A stretch of 64,000 bases of DNA from Lyngbya aestuarii BL J. Lineage in GTDB: Bacteria > Cyanobacteriota > Cyanobacteriia > Cyanobacteriales > Microcoleaceae. The translations under genes were made by a program, and so were the position numbers. Position 1 is the first letter of the stretch. Every line of letters starts with the position of its first letter. The notes below the pieces were generated by a model, which was not told where the DNA came from, searched no databases, and worked only from the letters and a program-made list of their open reading frames with translations. Shown piece by piece: positions 9,168 to 18,509 of this stretch. The stretch covers positions 1 through 64,000 of the forward strand of contig NZ_AUZM01000034.1 of assembly GCF_000478195.2 (NCBI RefSeq). The letters run 5' to 3'.

Positions 9168-11102
9168 TTGGAAAATGACACACTAGGAATGACAACATTG
9201 AAAATAGCCAAATCCCTCACGCAATACTGGAAATCATTTGAGCAACATCCCAAAACAACTTGGAGATTCTCAATTTTAGGGTTATTCTTGATTTGTAGCA
9301 TCGCATTTCTCTGGAATTTAGGGAATACAGGATTAGTCGATGAAACAGAACCCTTATTTGCCGAAGCAGCCCGTCAAATGGTACGAACTGGTGATTGGAT
9401 TACGCCCTATTTTAATGGTGAGACTCGCTTCGATAAACCCCCCTTAGTTTACTGGTTAATGGCTATTGGCTATCAAGTCTTAGGGGTGAATGAATGGGCG
9501 GTGCGTTTACCCTCAGCTTTGGCTGCAATTACTTTAAGCGTGGGTTGCTTTTTAACTTTACGATATTTTGGCTTTTTCCCCTCAAATTTAATAGCTGATT
9601 CTCGACAAAAAACACGTCAATTGTGGTTGTCGGCTTGGATCGGAGGAGCGATCGCAACCTTGAATCCAGAAACCTTAATTTGGGCGCGTCAAGGGGTTTC
9701 AGATATGCTTTTAAGTGGGTGTATGGGAACGGCTTTATTTTGTTTTTTTTGGGGATATGTTGAGGAGGGAAGAAATACAACAAAGAGTATAAAAAACTTA
9801 TCTATTTTTCAGTTATTTTTAGACTTTTCTCTCCCCAACAAATGGTATTTAGCTTTCTATATACTCTTGGGATTAGCCGTCTTAACTAAAGGCCCTGTTG
9901 GTCTTGTTTTACCTGGATTTATTTTAATCTCTTTTGTTTTTTATCTGGGAAACTTTAGACAAATTTTGCAGGAAATAAAGCCAATTGTAGGGGGAATTAT
10001 TTTTACAATTATTGCCCTCCCTTGGTATATTTTAGTCATTCTTCGTAATGGGCAAACCTATATTGATTCTTTTTTTGGCTATCATAACTTTGAACGCTTT
10101 ACCAACGTTGTTAATGGTCACGCAGCACCCTGGTATTTTTACTTTATTGTTGTTTTAATTGGCTTTATGCCTTGGTCAATTTATTTACCCTTAGCTATCT
10201 TTCGTTGTCAGTTTTGGCAACGTTCTTTTTGGCGTCAACAACCTCGCGATCATCAGTTAGGTTTATTTGCATTTTTTTGGTTTGCTTGTATTTTTATCTT
10301 TTTTTCTATTTCTGTTACCAAACTCCCCAGTTATGTTTTGCCTTTAATGCCAGCAGCTTCGATTTTGGTTGCCCTTCTATCCAGTGAATTCATTCTACAA
10401 CAAACTTCATCAATCTCAGAAATAAGAACAGATAAAAAAAGAGGAATATTAATCACTGGAGGATTCAATCTTTTTTTCCTCGTGCTTCTCGGTATTGTTT
10501 GTATTTTTAGCCCTCAATTCATCGGTAGTGATCCGGCGGTGATTAATTTACCAGAAGTGATTGAACAGTCAGGGTTACATTTACGAGCGGGTATAATCTG
10601 GATAATCACAGCAGTATTAATTGCTTGGATACTTCGATATCCTTCTCAATGGCATTGGTTAATAGGAGCAAATTTGGCTGGATTTATAGCCTTTTTTGTC
10701 TTTCTCGTTAACCCTGCTATTTTTCTAATAGATCAAGTTCGTCAACTTCCCTTAAAACAACTTTCTCAGCAAGTTTCTCAAGTCGAAAAACCTCAAGAAG
10801 AACTCTGGATGATTGGCTTTAGAAAACCCAGTGTTGTCTATTATTCTGATCGTCCAGCTTACTTTTATACGGTGCTAGATTTCTTCAAGGGAATAGTAGA
10901 AGATCAGCCAATCTATCATCTTTTTGATTCGATTCAAAATCGTCCAAATCCCTCAACAATTATGATCATTAGCCGACCTAAAGATATTAAAAGACTCGGT
11001 TTACAATCTCAAGATTATCAAATTATTGATCAAAAAGGTCGTTATTTGTTCATTCGAGTTGAGAAAACAATACTTTTAGATCGAGTGTTAAACCTGTCTT
11101 AA
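9168..11102 (+). CDS. ArnT/PMT-type glycosyltransferase (GT39/83-like membrane protein)
   Basis: A 644-residue integral membrane protein with an N-terminal cytosolic tail, about 11-12 hydrophobic segments and a C-terminal extracytoplasmic domain. The first periplasmic loop carries the acidic motif GLVDETEPLFAEAAR and then the FDKPPLVYW segment, typical of the ArnT branch that uses polyprenyl-phosphate sugars to modify lipid A, proteins or other envelope acceptors. The sugar donor and acceptor are not identifiable here. The TTG at 9168 gives the listed length; ATG at 9189 (637 aa) is an equally reasonable start. It is divergent from the DUF2079 gene across about 160 bases. Confidence 0.87.
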   Translation: MENDTLGMTTLKIAKSLTQYWKSFEQHPKTTWRFSILGLFLICSIAFLWNLGNTGLVDETEPLFAEAARQMVRTGDWITPYFNGETRFDKPPLVYWLMAIGYQVLGVNEWAVRLPSALAAITLSVGCFLTLRYFGFFPSNLIADSRQKTRQLWLSAWIGGAIATLNPETLIWARQGVSDMLLSGCMGTALFCFFWGYVEEGRNTTKSIKNLSIFQLFLDFSLPNKWYLAFYILLGLAVLTKGPVGLVLPGFILISFVFYLGNFRQILQEIKPIVGGIIFTIIALPWYILVILRNGQTYIDSFFGYHNFERFTNVVNGHAAPWYFYFIVVLIGFMPWSIYLPLAIFRCQFWQRSFWRQQPRDHQLGLFAFFWFACIFIFFSISVTKLPSYVLPLMPAASILVALLSSEFILQQTSSISEIRTDKKRGILITGGFNLFFLVLLGIVCIFSPQFIGSDPAVINLPEVIEQSGLHLRAGIIWIITAVLIAWILRYPSQWHWLIGANLAGFIAFFVFLVNPAIFLIDQVRQLPLKQLSQQVSQVEKPQEELWMIGFRKPSVVYYSDRPAYFYTVLDFFKGIVEDQPIYHLFDSIQNRPNPSTIMIISRPKDIKRLGLQSQDYQIIDQKGRYLFIRVEKTILLDRVLNLS

Positions 11103-11482
11103 TGATTTAAAAAACTCGATTAGACCCTCAAAAAACTTGCCTAAAGTAAGTGTTAATGCTACTTTGTAAAATGAAATTGTTATCACTCTAAACATTAGTC
11201 AGTTCATTAATCAATTTCTATTGGTATAGAAAATCAAGCAGAAAAGCCCTATGAGTATACCCAACTGGATTAAAATATGTTATGAAATTAATAGAACGTT
11301 AAAAAATAGTTTGAATTGGATGCATTGGTCTGAGCTGTTCTTTCTCATTACAGCTTAAAAGATCTTTTTTAACAGCAACTTGCTCATCTGAACACATAAC
11401 ACAGACTAGCAAATTCTGTTTAATTGATCTGTTTTTAAGACCATCAGAGATCAGCGACTGAAGTTTATAGGGGACAACTTTT
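11103..11482. other. Intergenic region, no gene recognised
   Basis: These 380 AT-rich bases lie between the ArnT-like gene and the epimerase gene. A 35-codon ATG ORF at about 11250-11357 has no Shine-Dalgarno and no recognisable sequence. I see no strong terminator hairpin, and no repeat. The promoter of the epimerase gene must lie here, but I cannot place it. Confidence 0.5.
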
Positions 11483-12469
11483 GTGAAAATATTAGTGACT
11501 GGTGCCGCTGGATTTATTGGATTTCATCTTAGTCAAAAATTGCTGCAACGAGGGGATACAGTTGTCGGATTAGATAACCTTAACTCTTACTATGAAGTCT
11601 CTTTAAAAAAAGCTCGACTTGAGCAACTCATCCCTTTTAAAAATTTCAACTTTTATCAGTTAGATTTAGTTGAGCGCGAACAACTAGAAAAGTTGTTTTT
11701 TGAACAACAATTTGAGGCTGTAGTTCATCTAGCTGGTCAAGCGGGTGTTCGTTACTCTCTGGAAAATCCCTATGCCTATGTCGATAGCAACCTAGCGGGG
11801 TTTATGAATATTTTAGAAGGGTGTCGCCATACAAATGTAGGTCATTTAGTTTTTGCATCTTCAAGTTCGGTGTATGGTACAAATAAAAAAATTCCCTTTA
11901 TGGTCGAGGATAACGTTGATTATCCTGTTAGTTTATATGCAGCAACAAAAAAAGCCAATGAATTAATGGCTCACAGCTACAGCCATCTCTATAATATACC
12001 CTTAACAGGCTTACGTTTCTTTACCGTTTACGGGCCTTGGGGTCGTCCGGATATGGCTGTTTTTCTGTTTACAAAAGCGATACTGGATGGAAAACCAATT
12101 AAAGTCTTCAATTATGGAAAAATGCAACGAGATTTTACCTATATTGATGATTTAGTGGAGGGTGTTGTTCGAGTTATCGATAAAATTCCTCAGCCCAATT
12201 TTCAAGCAGAGAGCAGCACAAAAGCTCCTTACAAAATTTACAATATCGGCAATAATACACCCGTTGAACTCTTGCGACTCATTGAGGTTTTGGAAAACTG
12301 TCTGGAGAAAGAAGCCGTTAAAGAAATGCTTCCCATGCAACCCGGAGATGTACCGATAACCTATGCCAATGTTGATGCGTTAATTCAAGATGTTGGCTTT
12401 AGTCCAGATACTCCCATAGAAGTCGGAATTAAACGATTTGTAGAATGGTATCGTTCTTACTACGGGTGA
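11483..12469 (+). CDS. NAD-dependent epimerase, UDP-glucuronate 4-epimerase type
   Basis: A 328-residue extended short-chain dehydrogenase. The Rossmann motif TGAAGFIG is at residues 6-13, [17 protein letters not shown] follows as in UDP-glucuronate 4-epimerases (CapI/GAE group), and the catalytic pair is Y152-xxx-K156 in [11 protein letters not shown]. It would interconvert UDP-glucuronate and UDP-galacturonate to supply uronic acids for exopolysaccharide or envelope glycans. Translation begins at GTG 11483 after a weak GGGGA. Together with the glycosyltransferase upstream this is consistent with a small surface-sugar locus, although the 380-base gap argues against one transcript. Substrate assignment rests on motif resemblance, so a related UDP-sugar epimerase is possible. 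Confidence 0.88.
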   Translation: MKILVTGAAGFIGFHLSQKLLQRGDTVVGLDNLNSYYEVSLKKARLEQLIPFKNFNFYQLDLVEREQLEKLFFEQQFEAVVHLAGQAGVRYSLENPYAYVDSNLAGFMNILEGCRHTNVGHLVFASSSSVYGTNKKIPFMVEDNVDYPVSLYAATKKANELMAHSYSHLYNIPLTGLRFFTVYGPWGRPDMAVFLFTKAILDGKPIKVFNYGKMQRDFTYIDDLVEGVVRVIDKIPQPNFQAESSTKAPYKIYNIGNNTPVELLRLIEVLENCLEKEAVKEMLPMQPGDVPITYANVDALIQDVGFSPDTPIEVGIKRFVEWYRSYYG

Positions 12470-12583
12470 TCATTTTCACTTAATAAGTTTCAAAATAGAC
12501 TCCTCCCCGGATTAATTTTTTAGTCAGGGGAACCCTTGAACATGGTAGCCTAAACTATAGCGGAAAATTTCCCTTTTGCAGCC

Positions 12584-14938
12584 ATGACTCAGACCGTTGA
12601 CTTCCTCAGCCATCTCAACCCCTCCCAACGCCAAGCCGTCGAACATTTTTGTGGCCCGATGCTCGTCGTGGCGGGTGCGGGTTCGGGTAAAACTCGGGCG
12701 TTAACCTATCGTATTGCCAACCTCCTGCGAACTCATCGGGTTCATCCCGAAAATATTTTGGCGGTGACATTTACCAACAAAGCCGCCCGAGAAATTAAAG
12801 AACGGGTTGAAGTGATATTTTCTGAACAACAGGCGCAACTGCAATATGAAAAACCCTTTTCTGCCCTCACTTCTCCCGAACAAACGAAGTTGCGGTCACA
12901 AGTTTATCGGAGTGTTACAAAACATCTGTGGATGGGAACTTTTCACAGTCTTTGTGCGCGAATTCTCCGCTACGATATCAATAAATATACCGACGAAAAA
13001 GGCAGACAGTGGCAACAAAATTTCTCAATTTTTGATGAATCAGATGCTCAAAGTTTAGTCAAGCAAATCGTCACAAAAGAACTCAACTTAGACGATAAAA
13101 AGTTTGAACCTCGCAAAGTTCGCTATCAAATTAGTAACGCCAAAAATTTAGGACTCTCTCCCCAAGCCTATCAACGAGAAAATCCCGAATATTATGGTCG
13201 AGTCATTGCCGAAGTTTATGGAAAATATCAAGATCGTCTCGCTGCTAATAACGCCCTAGACTTTGATGATTTAATTCGAGTTCCCGTTGAACTATTTCAA
13301 CAAAATGAACAAGTTTTAGCCTATTGGCATCAAAAATTTAATCATATATTAGTCGATGAATATCAAGATACCAACCGCACCCAATATGACTTAATTCGGC
13401 TATTAGTAACGAACGGCGAACATCCAAGAAGCTTTAAAAACTGGAAAAATCGCTCAATCTTTGTCGTCGGAGATGTCGATCAGTCCATCTATTCTTTCCG
13501 AATGGCAGACTATACCATTCTGTTAGAATTTCAACAGGATTTTGGGGATGGTTTAGCCGATGACGACACCCGCACAATGATTAAATTAGAGGATAACTAT
13601 CGCTCACGGGAAAATATTCTTGAAGTTGCTAATCAACTAATTCTAAATAATACCACTCGTATTGAAAAAGTGTTGCGCCCAACTCGTGGAGAAGGGCCAC
13701 CAGTATACTGTTATCAAGCCGACGATGAAGCCGCAGAAGCCAGCTTTATTGTCACTCAAATCAAAAATTTAACCCAACAACATCCCGAATTAGGTTACGG
13801 TAGTTTTGCACTCCTTTATCGGGTTAATGCTCAATCTCGCGCCTTAGAAGATGCTTTCATTAAAAGTAATATTCTCTATAAAGTCGTTGGAGGTTTAAAG
13901 TTTTATGATCGCAAAGAAATCAAAGACGCTATTTCTTATTTGCGAATGATTGCCAATCCATCCGATAGTGTTAGTTTGATGCGAATTATTAATACACCCC
14001 GTCGAGGAATTGGTAAAACCACCATTGATAATTTAGTGAATGCGTCTCAACAATTAGGTGTTCCCCTGTGGGAAATTGTTAATGATCAAGACTCAGTAAA
14101 TACTATCGCTGGACGTTCTGCAAAAGCGGTTAATCAGTTTGCTCAAATGATATCATCTTGGCAAGAAAAAGCAGCATCTTCTACCGCTCTTGAGATTTTA
14201 GAAGGGGTAATGGAGGAGTCAGACTATATTCTGGACTTAAGTAATCAAAGTACCGATGAAGCCGAAAGTCGCTTAGAAAATATTAAAGAATTGAGTAATG
14301 CAGTGGCTCAATTTCAAGAAGATTATGAAGACTCAACTTTAGGCGGATTTTTAGCTAATGCTTCTCTAGCTTCTGACTTAGATAACCTCCAAGAAGGTGA
14401 ACAAGCCGTTTCTTTAATGACACTTCATTCCGCCAAAGGATTAGAATTTCCGATTGTGTTTTTAGTCGGATTAGAACAGGGATTATTCCCCAATTTTCGG
14501 AGTTTAGATGATCCTTTATCTCTTGAAGAAGAACGGCGCCTTTGTTATGTCGGAATTACTCGCGCCAAAGAACAGTTATTCCTCTCTCACGCCCGTGAAC
14601 GTCGTCTCTGGGGGTATCGTGAACCTTGCATTCCGTCGATGTTTTTAAAAGAATTACCCTCCGATTTAATTCAAGGCTATCTCCCCATTTCTCAACCTGC
14701 AAAAACCCCAACTCCAACACCTAAAAAAGCTAAAAAAACTCAGTCAAAAAGCAATAAAAAACCCTCAAAAGTCGAAAGCTTTGCTGTGGGTGATCGCGTA
14801 CTTCACCGTAGCTTTGGAGTTGGACAAGTTACTCATATTTTTGGAAACAAAGGTAAAATATCTATCGCTGTTAAATTCACAACTTCTAGCCCAAAAATTC
14901 TCGATCCTCAAGTTGTTCCTCTGGAAAAATTGGAGTAA
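12584..14938 (+). CDS. pcrA: ATP-dependent DNA helicase PcrA/UvrD
   Basis: A 784-residue superfamily 1A 3'-5' helicase for repair and replication-fork maintenance. Motifs in order: Q motif LNPSQRQAV, Walker A GAGSGKT (31-37), motif II VDEYQDTN, motif III VGDVDQSIYSFRMAD, motif IV NYRS, motif V TLHSAKGLEF and motif VI VGITRAKEQL. The C-terminus, after a Lys/Pro/Thr-rich linker, has the Tudor-like segment VGDRVLHRSFGVGQV that binds RNA polymerase in PcrA. A modest insertion in domain 1B (about residues 86-100) is seen. Start ATG 12584 agrees with the family. It appears monocistronic. Confidence 0.96.
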   Translation: MTQTVDFLSHLNPSQRQAVEHFCGPMLVVAGAGSGKTRALTYRIANLLRTHRVHPENILAVTFTNKAAREIKERVEVIFSEQQAQLQYEKPFSALTSPEQTKLRSQVYRSVTKHLWMGTFHSLCARILRYDINKYTDEKGRQWQQNFSIFDESDAQSLVKQIVTKELNLDDKKFEPRKVRYQISNAKNLGLSPQAYQRENPEYYGRVIAEVYGKYQDRLAANNALDFDDLIRVPVELFQQNEQVLAYWHQKFNHILVDEYQDTNRTQYDLIRLLVTNGEHPRSFKNWKNRSIFVVGDVDQSIYSFRMADYTILLEFQQDFGDGLADDDTRTMIKLEDNYRSRENILEVANQLILNNTTRIEKVLRPTRGEGPPVYCYQADDEAAEASFIVTQIKNLTQQHPELGYGSFALLYRVNAQSRALEDAFIKSNILYKVVGGLKFYDRKEIKDAISYLRMIANPSDSVSLMRIINTPRRGIGKTTIDNLVNASQQLGVPLWEIVNDQDSVNTIAGRSAKAVNQFAQMISSWQEKAASSTALEILEGVMEESDYILDLSNQSTDEAESRLENIKELSNAVAQFQEDYEDSTLGGFLANASLASDLDNLQEGEQAVSLMTLHSAKGLEFPIVFLVGLEQGLFPNFRSLDDPLSLEEERRLCYVGITRAKEQLFLSHARERRLWGYREPCIPSMFLKELPSDLIQGYLPISQPAKTPTPTPKKAKKTQSKSNKKPSKVESFAVGDRVLHRSFGVGQVTHIFGNKGKISIAVKFTTSSPKILDPQVVPLEKLE

Positions 14939-15055
14939 AATTTATTAAGAATGGGTAGATTTTCTAGGAATTTTTATCTACTCTCTCACAAGCAATAATT
15001 ATACAAAGTTCCTGTTAGTCCTAAAATTTATCGATAAGTCAATTGAGGTAACGTG

Positions 15056-15299
15056 ATGAAAGCTTTTGAAGTGATGGGAAAAATTGATGAAAACGGTCAA
15101 CTTTTATTAGATAAATTTTTGAGAGATTAAATCCGCCAGTCGCGTTAAAGTTATTCGGCTGGTATCCGATGACAATGAATCCGATCCCGATGATACTCCC
15201 GTTGAGGAAATTAAAGCAAGTTTAAAACGAGCTTTACAAGAAGCAAAAGAAGCAAAAACTAGACCAATCTCTGAACTCTGAGAAAGAATTGATGACTAA
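15056..15299 (+). pseudogene. Remnant of a RelE/ParE-associated antitoxin gene
   Basis: ATG 15056 encodes MKAFEVMGKIDENGQLLLDK and runs into TAA at 15128-15130. The continuation is in the +1 frame from about 15123: EIKSASRVKVIRLVSDD, then DPDDTPVEEIKASLKRALQEA, ending PISEL-stop (TGA 15279-15281). One codon change, TGG to TGA, would restore PISELWERIDD and a natural stop at 15297-15299. This composition is that of small cyanobacterial antitoxins lying directly before RelE-like toxins. Two lesions (a frameshift and a nonsense codon) make it a pseudogene. The reconstructed stop overlaps the toxin ATG (15292) as in intact operons. Confidence 0.7.
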
Positions 15300-15468
15300 T
15301 AACTTACCAATTTCAGTTAGATTTACCGATTAATTGGAAAAATAATTGTATCGGTTATCGAAAAAATATCGGAATATTAGAAAGGATGTTGAGCCGATTA
15401 TTGAACAGCTACAGGAAAAAAGATTACTAGGCGATCGCAACGGATCAGGTTTCAATCTGATCTTCTAA
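15292..15468 (+). pseudogene. Remnant of a RelE/ParE-type toxin gene
   Basis: ATG 15292 starts MTNNLPISVRFTD and stops immediately at TAA. Further on, another frame reads LSKKYRNIRKDVEPIIEQLQ followed by EKRLLGDR and ends at TAA 15466-15468. The YRNIRKDVEPIIEQLQ-x-GD block is typical of the central part of cyanobacterial RelE-family mRNA interferases. The catalytic C-terminal half is absent and the N-terminal part is shortened, so no functional toxin can be made. It overlaps the antitoxin remnant by 8 bases, preserving the ancestral operon layout. Confidence 0.65.
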
Positions 15469-15744
15469 AGGTTAAATTAACTTGAGAAGTTTTTAACGTT
15501 TTGATTGGGTAAAGAGTTGGGACTGTTCTTGTACAAGTTGTAGAAAAGCTTCTAAGTTTTGTTGATGGAAAAATATCAGTAAGATTTGAATTCAATATGA
15601 GGTTAATCATAGCATTGAGAGTACAAACTGCTGATTTATTAGCAGGTTAAAAGTGATCGACATTTCGGAACCTTCTCTGATATGATCGGGTCTAAGCTAT
15701 CACATATTCTATTCGGCGAGGGATTTTTCTGGAATCGTGAAGCG
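15469..15744. other. Spacer with possible minus-strand gene debris
   Basis: On the minus strand, 15493-15591 reads a short open stretch ending QNLEAFLQLVQEQSQLFTQSKR-stop with no usable start. Its amphipathic, Gln-rich composition looks protein-like, suggesting the tail of another decayed gene, but I cannot name the family. The rest of the spacer shows no recognisable feature. Confidence 0.3.
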
Positions 15745-16140
15745 ATGAAACTCACAACCAAACAATCTTTAATTGCAGTGGCGATCGCGCCTATAATAGC
15801 ATCTTTTATACAAACCACACCCCGCGCTAATGCTCAATCTCTCGATGTTAACTGTTCTGCTGAAATTATCGGTAATCAGCGAGGTTCACAGGTTAATATT
15901 CGTTCGGGTGCGGGTACGAGATCGCGGGTGATTGACTCGGTAAGCGTGGGTAATCAAGTGATTATTCTCAATGATGGCGATCGCTCAGTCGGCCCATCAC
16001 CACTGCGTCAGGTGGATACACAAGGCAAAAGTTGGTACATGATCACCAAAACCCGAGAAGGTAAACCATACGGCTTAGTTCCTGCTAGAGACAGAGGGTG
16101 GATACGGGAGGACTTTTTGCAGTTGAGTTGTCCTCCCTAA
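15745..16140 (+). CDS. Secreted SH3-domain protein
   Basis: I choose ATG 15745 instead of the upstream ATG 15682, because it places a classic signal peptide at the N-terminus: MKLTTKQSL, a hydrophobic core of about 15 residues, and the cleavage-like ANAQS near residues 29-33. The mature part of about 100 residues is a bacterial SH3 (SH3b) domain, with NIRSGAGTRSRVI and the closing segment RGWIREDFLQL. Such domains usually bind cell-wall peptides or other envelope partners in the periplasm. Four cysteine-free strands and two terminal Cys residues could form a disulphide. It lies among decayed genes, and no operon partner is apparent. Confidence 0.75.
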   Translation: MKLTTKQSLIAVAIAPIIASFIQTTPRANAQSLDVNCSAEIIGNQRGSQVNIRSGAGTRSRVIDSVSVGNQVIILNDGDRSVGPSPLRQVDTQGKSWYMITKTREGKPYGLVPARDRGWIREDFLQLSCPP

Positions 16141-16199
16141 GCGATCGAGAGAACCCAGCTAAATATCACAAAATTTCCATCCCCATTGATTAGCTTTAG

Positions 16200-16703
16200 G
16201 GTTTTGTCATTAACTGGGGTGAAGACGAAGCTGCCAAACAAGAAATATTCCGAAAGTACAAGTATGCGTTGAAAGGATTGCGCGTCGATTTAAGTCGCTC
16301 GGATGTCAAGGTTGCTCTTGACTTATGCTATTATGATTTCGAGACTATCCTGCAAGCATTGATATTATGGGCGCTCTACTGCGAAGAAGAGGGCAAACCC
16401 TTACAATTTCCGAATAAAACATTAACTCAAGCGATCGCCCAACAATGGAAACCACGTGAGTATAGTCCTTGGTCAGACAAAATTTTATCGAACCCACGCT
16501 TTCAAAGTCCGGGAACGAAGTGGTGGATAGCAGCCGCAGAAGGTTTGGGTCGGGATGTTCGCAATCAACTGATTGCAGATGTTGATGAAAAGGGTTCTCA
16601 GCAATACGTTCTTTTTCGCAACGGACTCACACTCAGACTTAATACGGCTTTAAACTGGGACTGGGAAAAAATCCGAGCTTATGGAGAAAGACAAACGAGA
16701 TAA
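16200..16703 (+). CDS. Hypothetical protein without a clear start codon
   Basis: The reading frame is open from 16200 (after TAG 16197) to TAA 16701-16703. The first ordinary start is TTG 16269 (144 aa, beginning MKGLRVDLSR), but the 23 codons before it (ending DEAAKQEIFRKYKYAL) look coding and continue the same helical pattern, and there is no Shine-Dalgarno before the TTG. The gene may therefore start at a rare codon such as ATT 16209, or may have lost its 5' end. The protein is soluble, Trp-rich in its C-terminal half, and I do not recognise the family. It follows a decayed region, so degeneration is plausible. Confidence 0.5.
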   Translation, partial: GFVINWGEDEAAKQEIFRKYKYALKGLRVDLSRSDVKVALDLCYYDFETILQALILWALYCEEEGKPLQFPNKTLTQAIAQQWKPREYSPWSDKILSNPRFQSPGTKWWIAAAEGLGRDVRNQLIADVDEKGSQQYVLFRNGLTLRLNTALNWDWEKIRAYGERQTR

Positions 16704-16837
16704 CTATCAACAACACCCCAGAAACAGTTGTAAGTAGTCGGATAAAATTCAAGTGAACTGTGAGGTAAGGGAACAGGTGATCTGGCAAGAGAAAAGAGTT
16801 TTTCCGGTTTGCACAATAGCGATCGCCTCTCTAAAAA

Positions 16838-18091
16838 TTACTCTGTCATCACCCGATCGCGCTTCAGGAAAAAACTGGCAATAATTATCCCAAAAATTGC
16901 CAACAAACCCATCGGATAAAAGGCATAAGTATAGCTTCCAAACCAATCGCGAATTTGTCCGGCGATCAGCGTTCCCAACAGCGCCCCGACGCCGTAAGCG
17001 GTAAACACAATCCCGTAATTTTGGGCGTAATTGTCGGGGTTAAAAAATCTCAAAGTTGTTGTCGGTGCGATCGCCAACCATCCCCCCAAACAAAACCAAA
17101 ATAGACAAAACGCAATCAAATAAGTTGCAACTTGTCCCTCGCCCGCATTCACCATCAAAACACAAGCAATCAAAATCAATACATAAGAAGTAATCGCCAC
17201 ATACCGGGGGGAAAAACGGTCGCTCAACCAACCAAACAGGGGCCGACTCATCCCATTAAACAGGGCAAATAAAGAAACACTGCTGGCGGCTAATGCCGGA
17301 TCGATTTGAATAATTTCTTCACCCACCGGGCTAGAAATTCCAATCGCACTTAAGCCGACAAAAGTACCAATAGTGTAGCACACCCACAACCCATAAAACG
17401 AGCGACTTTTCAACAGATTTGCGGGGTAAATAACCTCTGTTTTAGATACCGTTTGAGAGGAGATTGCTTGTTGAGGATGCCAGTCTTTTGGGGGCAATTT
17501 TAGGGTGAAGGAGATCGCGAGAATAATCACCGTAAACGCGATCCCCAAAATCAACAAAGTCGGTCTGACGCTGTAAGCATCAATCAAAGTTTTTCCCAAA
17601 GGGGCGGTAATTAATGGAGACAGTCCAAAACCAATAATGGTTAACCCAACTGCCAATCCTTTTCTATCAGGAAACCACCGGGCAACCACCGCCATCGGTA
17701 CCCCGTAAGTAATACCAACTCCCGTCCCGGCAATTACCCCGTAGGTGAGAGTCAGGGCTAAAATATTGCTGGCAAAGCTAGAAAGAATGTAGCCCAAACC
17801 GACAATAATCCCCCCGATAGCCGTCATTTTTCGGGTGCCTATTTTGGGGATATAAAACCCGGCGATGGGCATCAAGGTGGCATAAAAAACGAGGGCAATT
17901 GTATAAGGTAAAAGACTTTCGGTGGCACCAATATTAAGTTCAGCTTGTAGGGGTTTTCTAAAGATACTCCAAGCGTAAACCGTCCCCAGACAGAGTAAAA
18001 CAATTATTCCCAGAGGAATCAGCAACCATCTTCCCTGATCGGGAGGTAATCCAAATATTTTTAACTGTGAACTTTGATTTGTGCTAGCCAT
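16838..18091 (-). CDS. MFS transporter, oxalate/formate antiporter (OFA) family
   Basis: A 417-residue major facilitator with 12 predicted membrane segments. The N-terminal helix GTVYAWSIFRKPLQAELN and the GTGVGITYGVPMAVVARWFPDRKGLAVGL stretch around helices 4-5 are typical of the OFA (oxalate:formate antiporter-like) branch. The known members exchange small carboxylates, but in cyanobacteria the substrate is not established, so only the family is claimed. Start ATG 18091 follows AAAGGAG at good spacing. The YccF-domain gene lies 14 bases upstream in the same direction, so the two are probably co-transcribed. Confidence 0.87.
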   Translation of the reverse strand: MASTNQSSQLKIFGLPPDQGRWLLIPLGIIVLLCLGTVYAWSIFRKPLQAELNIGATESLLPYTIALVFYATLMPIAGFYIPKIGTRKMTAIGGIIVGLGYILSSFASNILALTLTYGVIAGTGVGITYGVPMAVVARWFPDRKGLAVGLTIIGFGLSPLITAPLGKTLIDAYSVRPTLLILGIAFTVIILAISFTLKLPPKDWHPQQAISSQTVSKTEVIYPANLLKSRSFYGLWVCYTIGTFVGLSAIGISSPVGEEIIQIDPALAASSVSLFALFNGMSRPLFGWLSDRFSPRYVAITSYVLILIACVLMVNAGEGQVATYLIAFCLFWFCLGGWLAIAPTTTLRFFNPDNYAQNYGIVFTAYGVGALLGTLIAGQIRDWFGSYTYAFYPMGLLAIFGIIIASFFLKRDRVMTE

Positions 18092-18105
18092 TAATTACAA
18101 CTCCT

Positions 18106-18474
18106 TTAACGAAATTCTCGCCCAAAGGGAAATAAAGCCATTGGAATTAGTTTAAAATGTTGTTGAGCAAAGGGAATCCCAATAATGGTAATCAATAAAA
18201 TCAGACCATGAATTAAATGAGATAGGGCAATTTCCCAGCCGAAAAATATCACCCAAATCACATTAAAAATTAGGGTCAATGGACTAGAAAAACTATCTAA
18301 CACCAGATTTTGCTTTCCAAAAGGAGTCATCGTCGCAAAACCGAGTTTAATCGCTTGCAGTCCAAAAGGTATCCCAATAATCGTTAAACAAGTTGCCAGC
18401 CCACCCACAATATATCCTAAACCCGAAATAAAACCGCCAAAAATCAACCAGATAATATTTCCGATCAAACTCAT
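18106..18474 (-). CDS. YccF-domain membrane protein
   Basis: A 122-residue protein with two tandem YccF repeats, each a hydrophobic hairpin with the phrase TIIGIPFG/TIIGIPFAQQ (near residues 31-38 and 95-105). It is very hydrophobic and lies in the cytoplasmic membrane. The biochemical role of the family is not known. ATG 18474 follows a GAGGAG-like Shine-Dalgarno. It sits 14 bases before the OFA transporter and 35 bases after the TPR gene, so all three minus-strand genes may form one transcript. Confidence 0.85.
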   Translation of the reverse strand: MSLIGNIIWLIFGGFISGLGYIVGGLATCLTIIGIPFGLQAIKLGFATMTPFGKQNLVLDSFSSPLTLIFNVIWVIFFGWEIALSHLIHGLILLITIIGIPFAQQHFKLIPMALFPFGREFR

Positions 18475-18509
18475 TTGTTATTCTCCTCAACAAGCAAAAT
18501 TAACGGCAT

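Noticed and set aside
11250-11357. 35-codon ATG ORF between the glycosyltransferase and epimerase genes
   Set aside because: No Shine-Dalgarno, no recognisable sequence, and composition fits random AT-rich DNA.
12480-12540. Possible terminator after the epimerase gene
   Set aside because: CCCC and GGGG runs near 12506 and 12527 can pair only briefly and there is no T-run after them.
14940-14990. GTAGAT...ATCTAC hairpin after pcrA
   Set aside because: Only 6 bp of stem, a long loop and no clear T-run; too weak to annotate.
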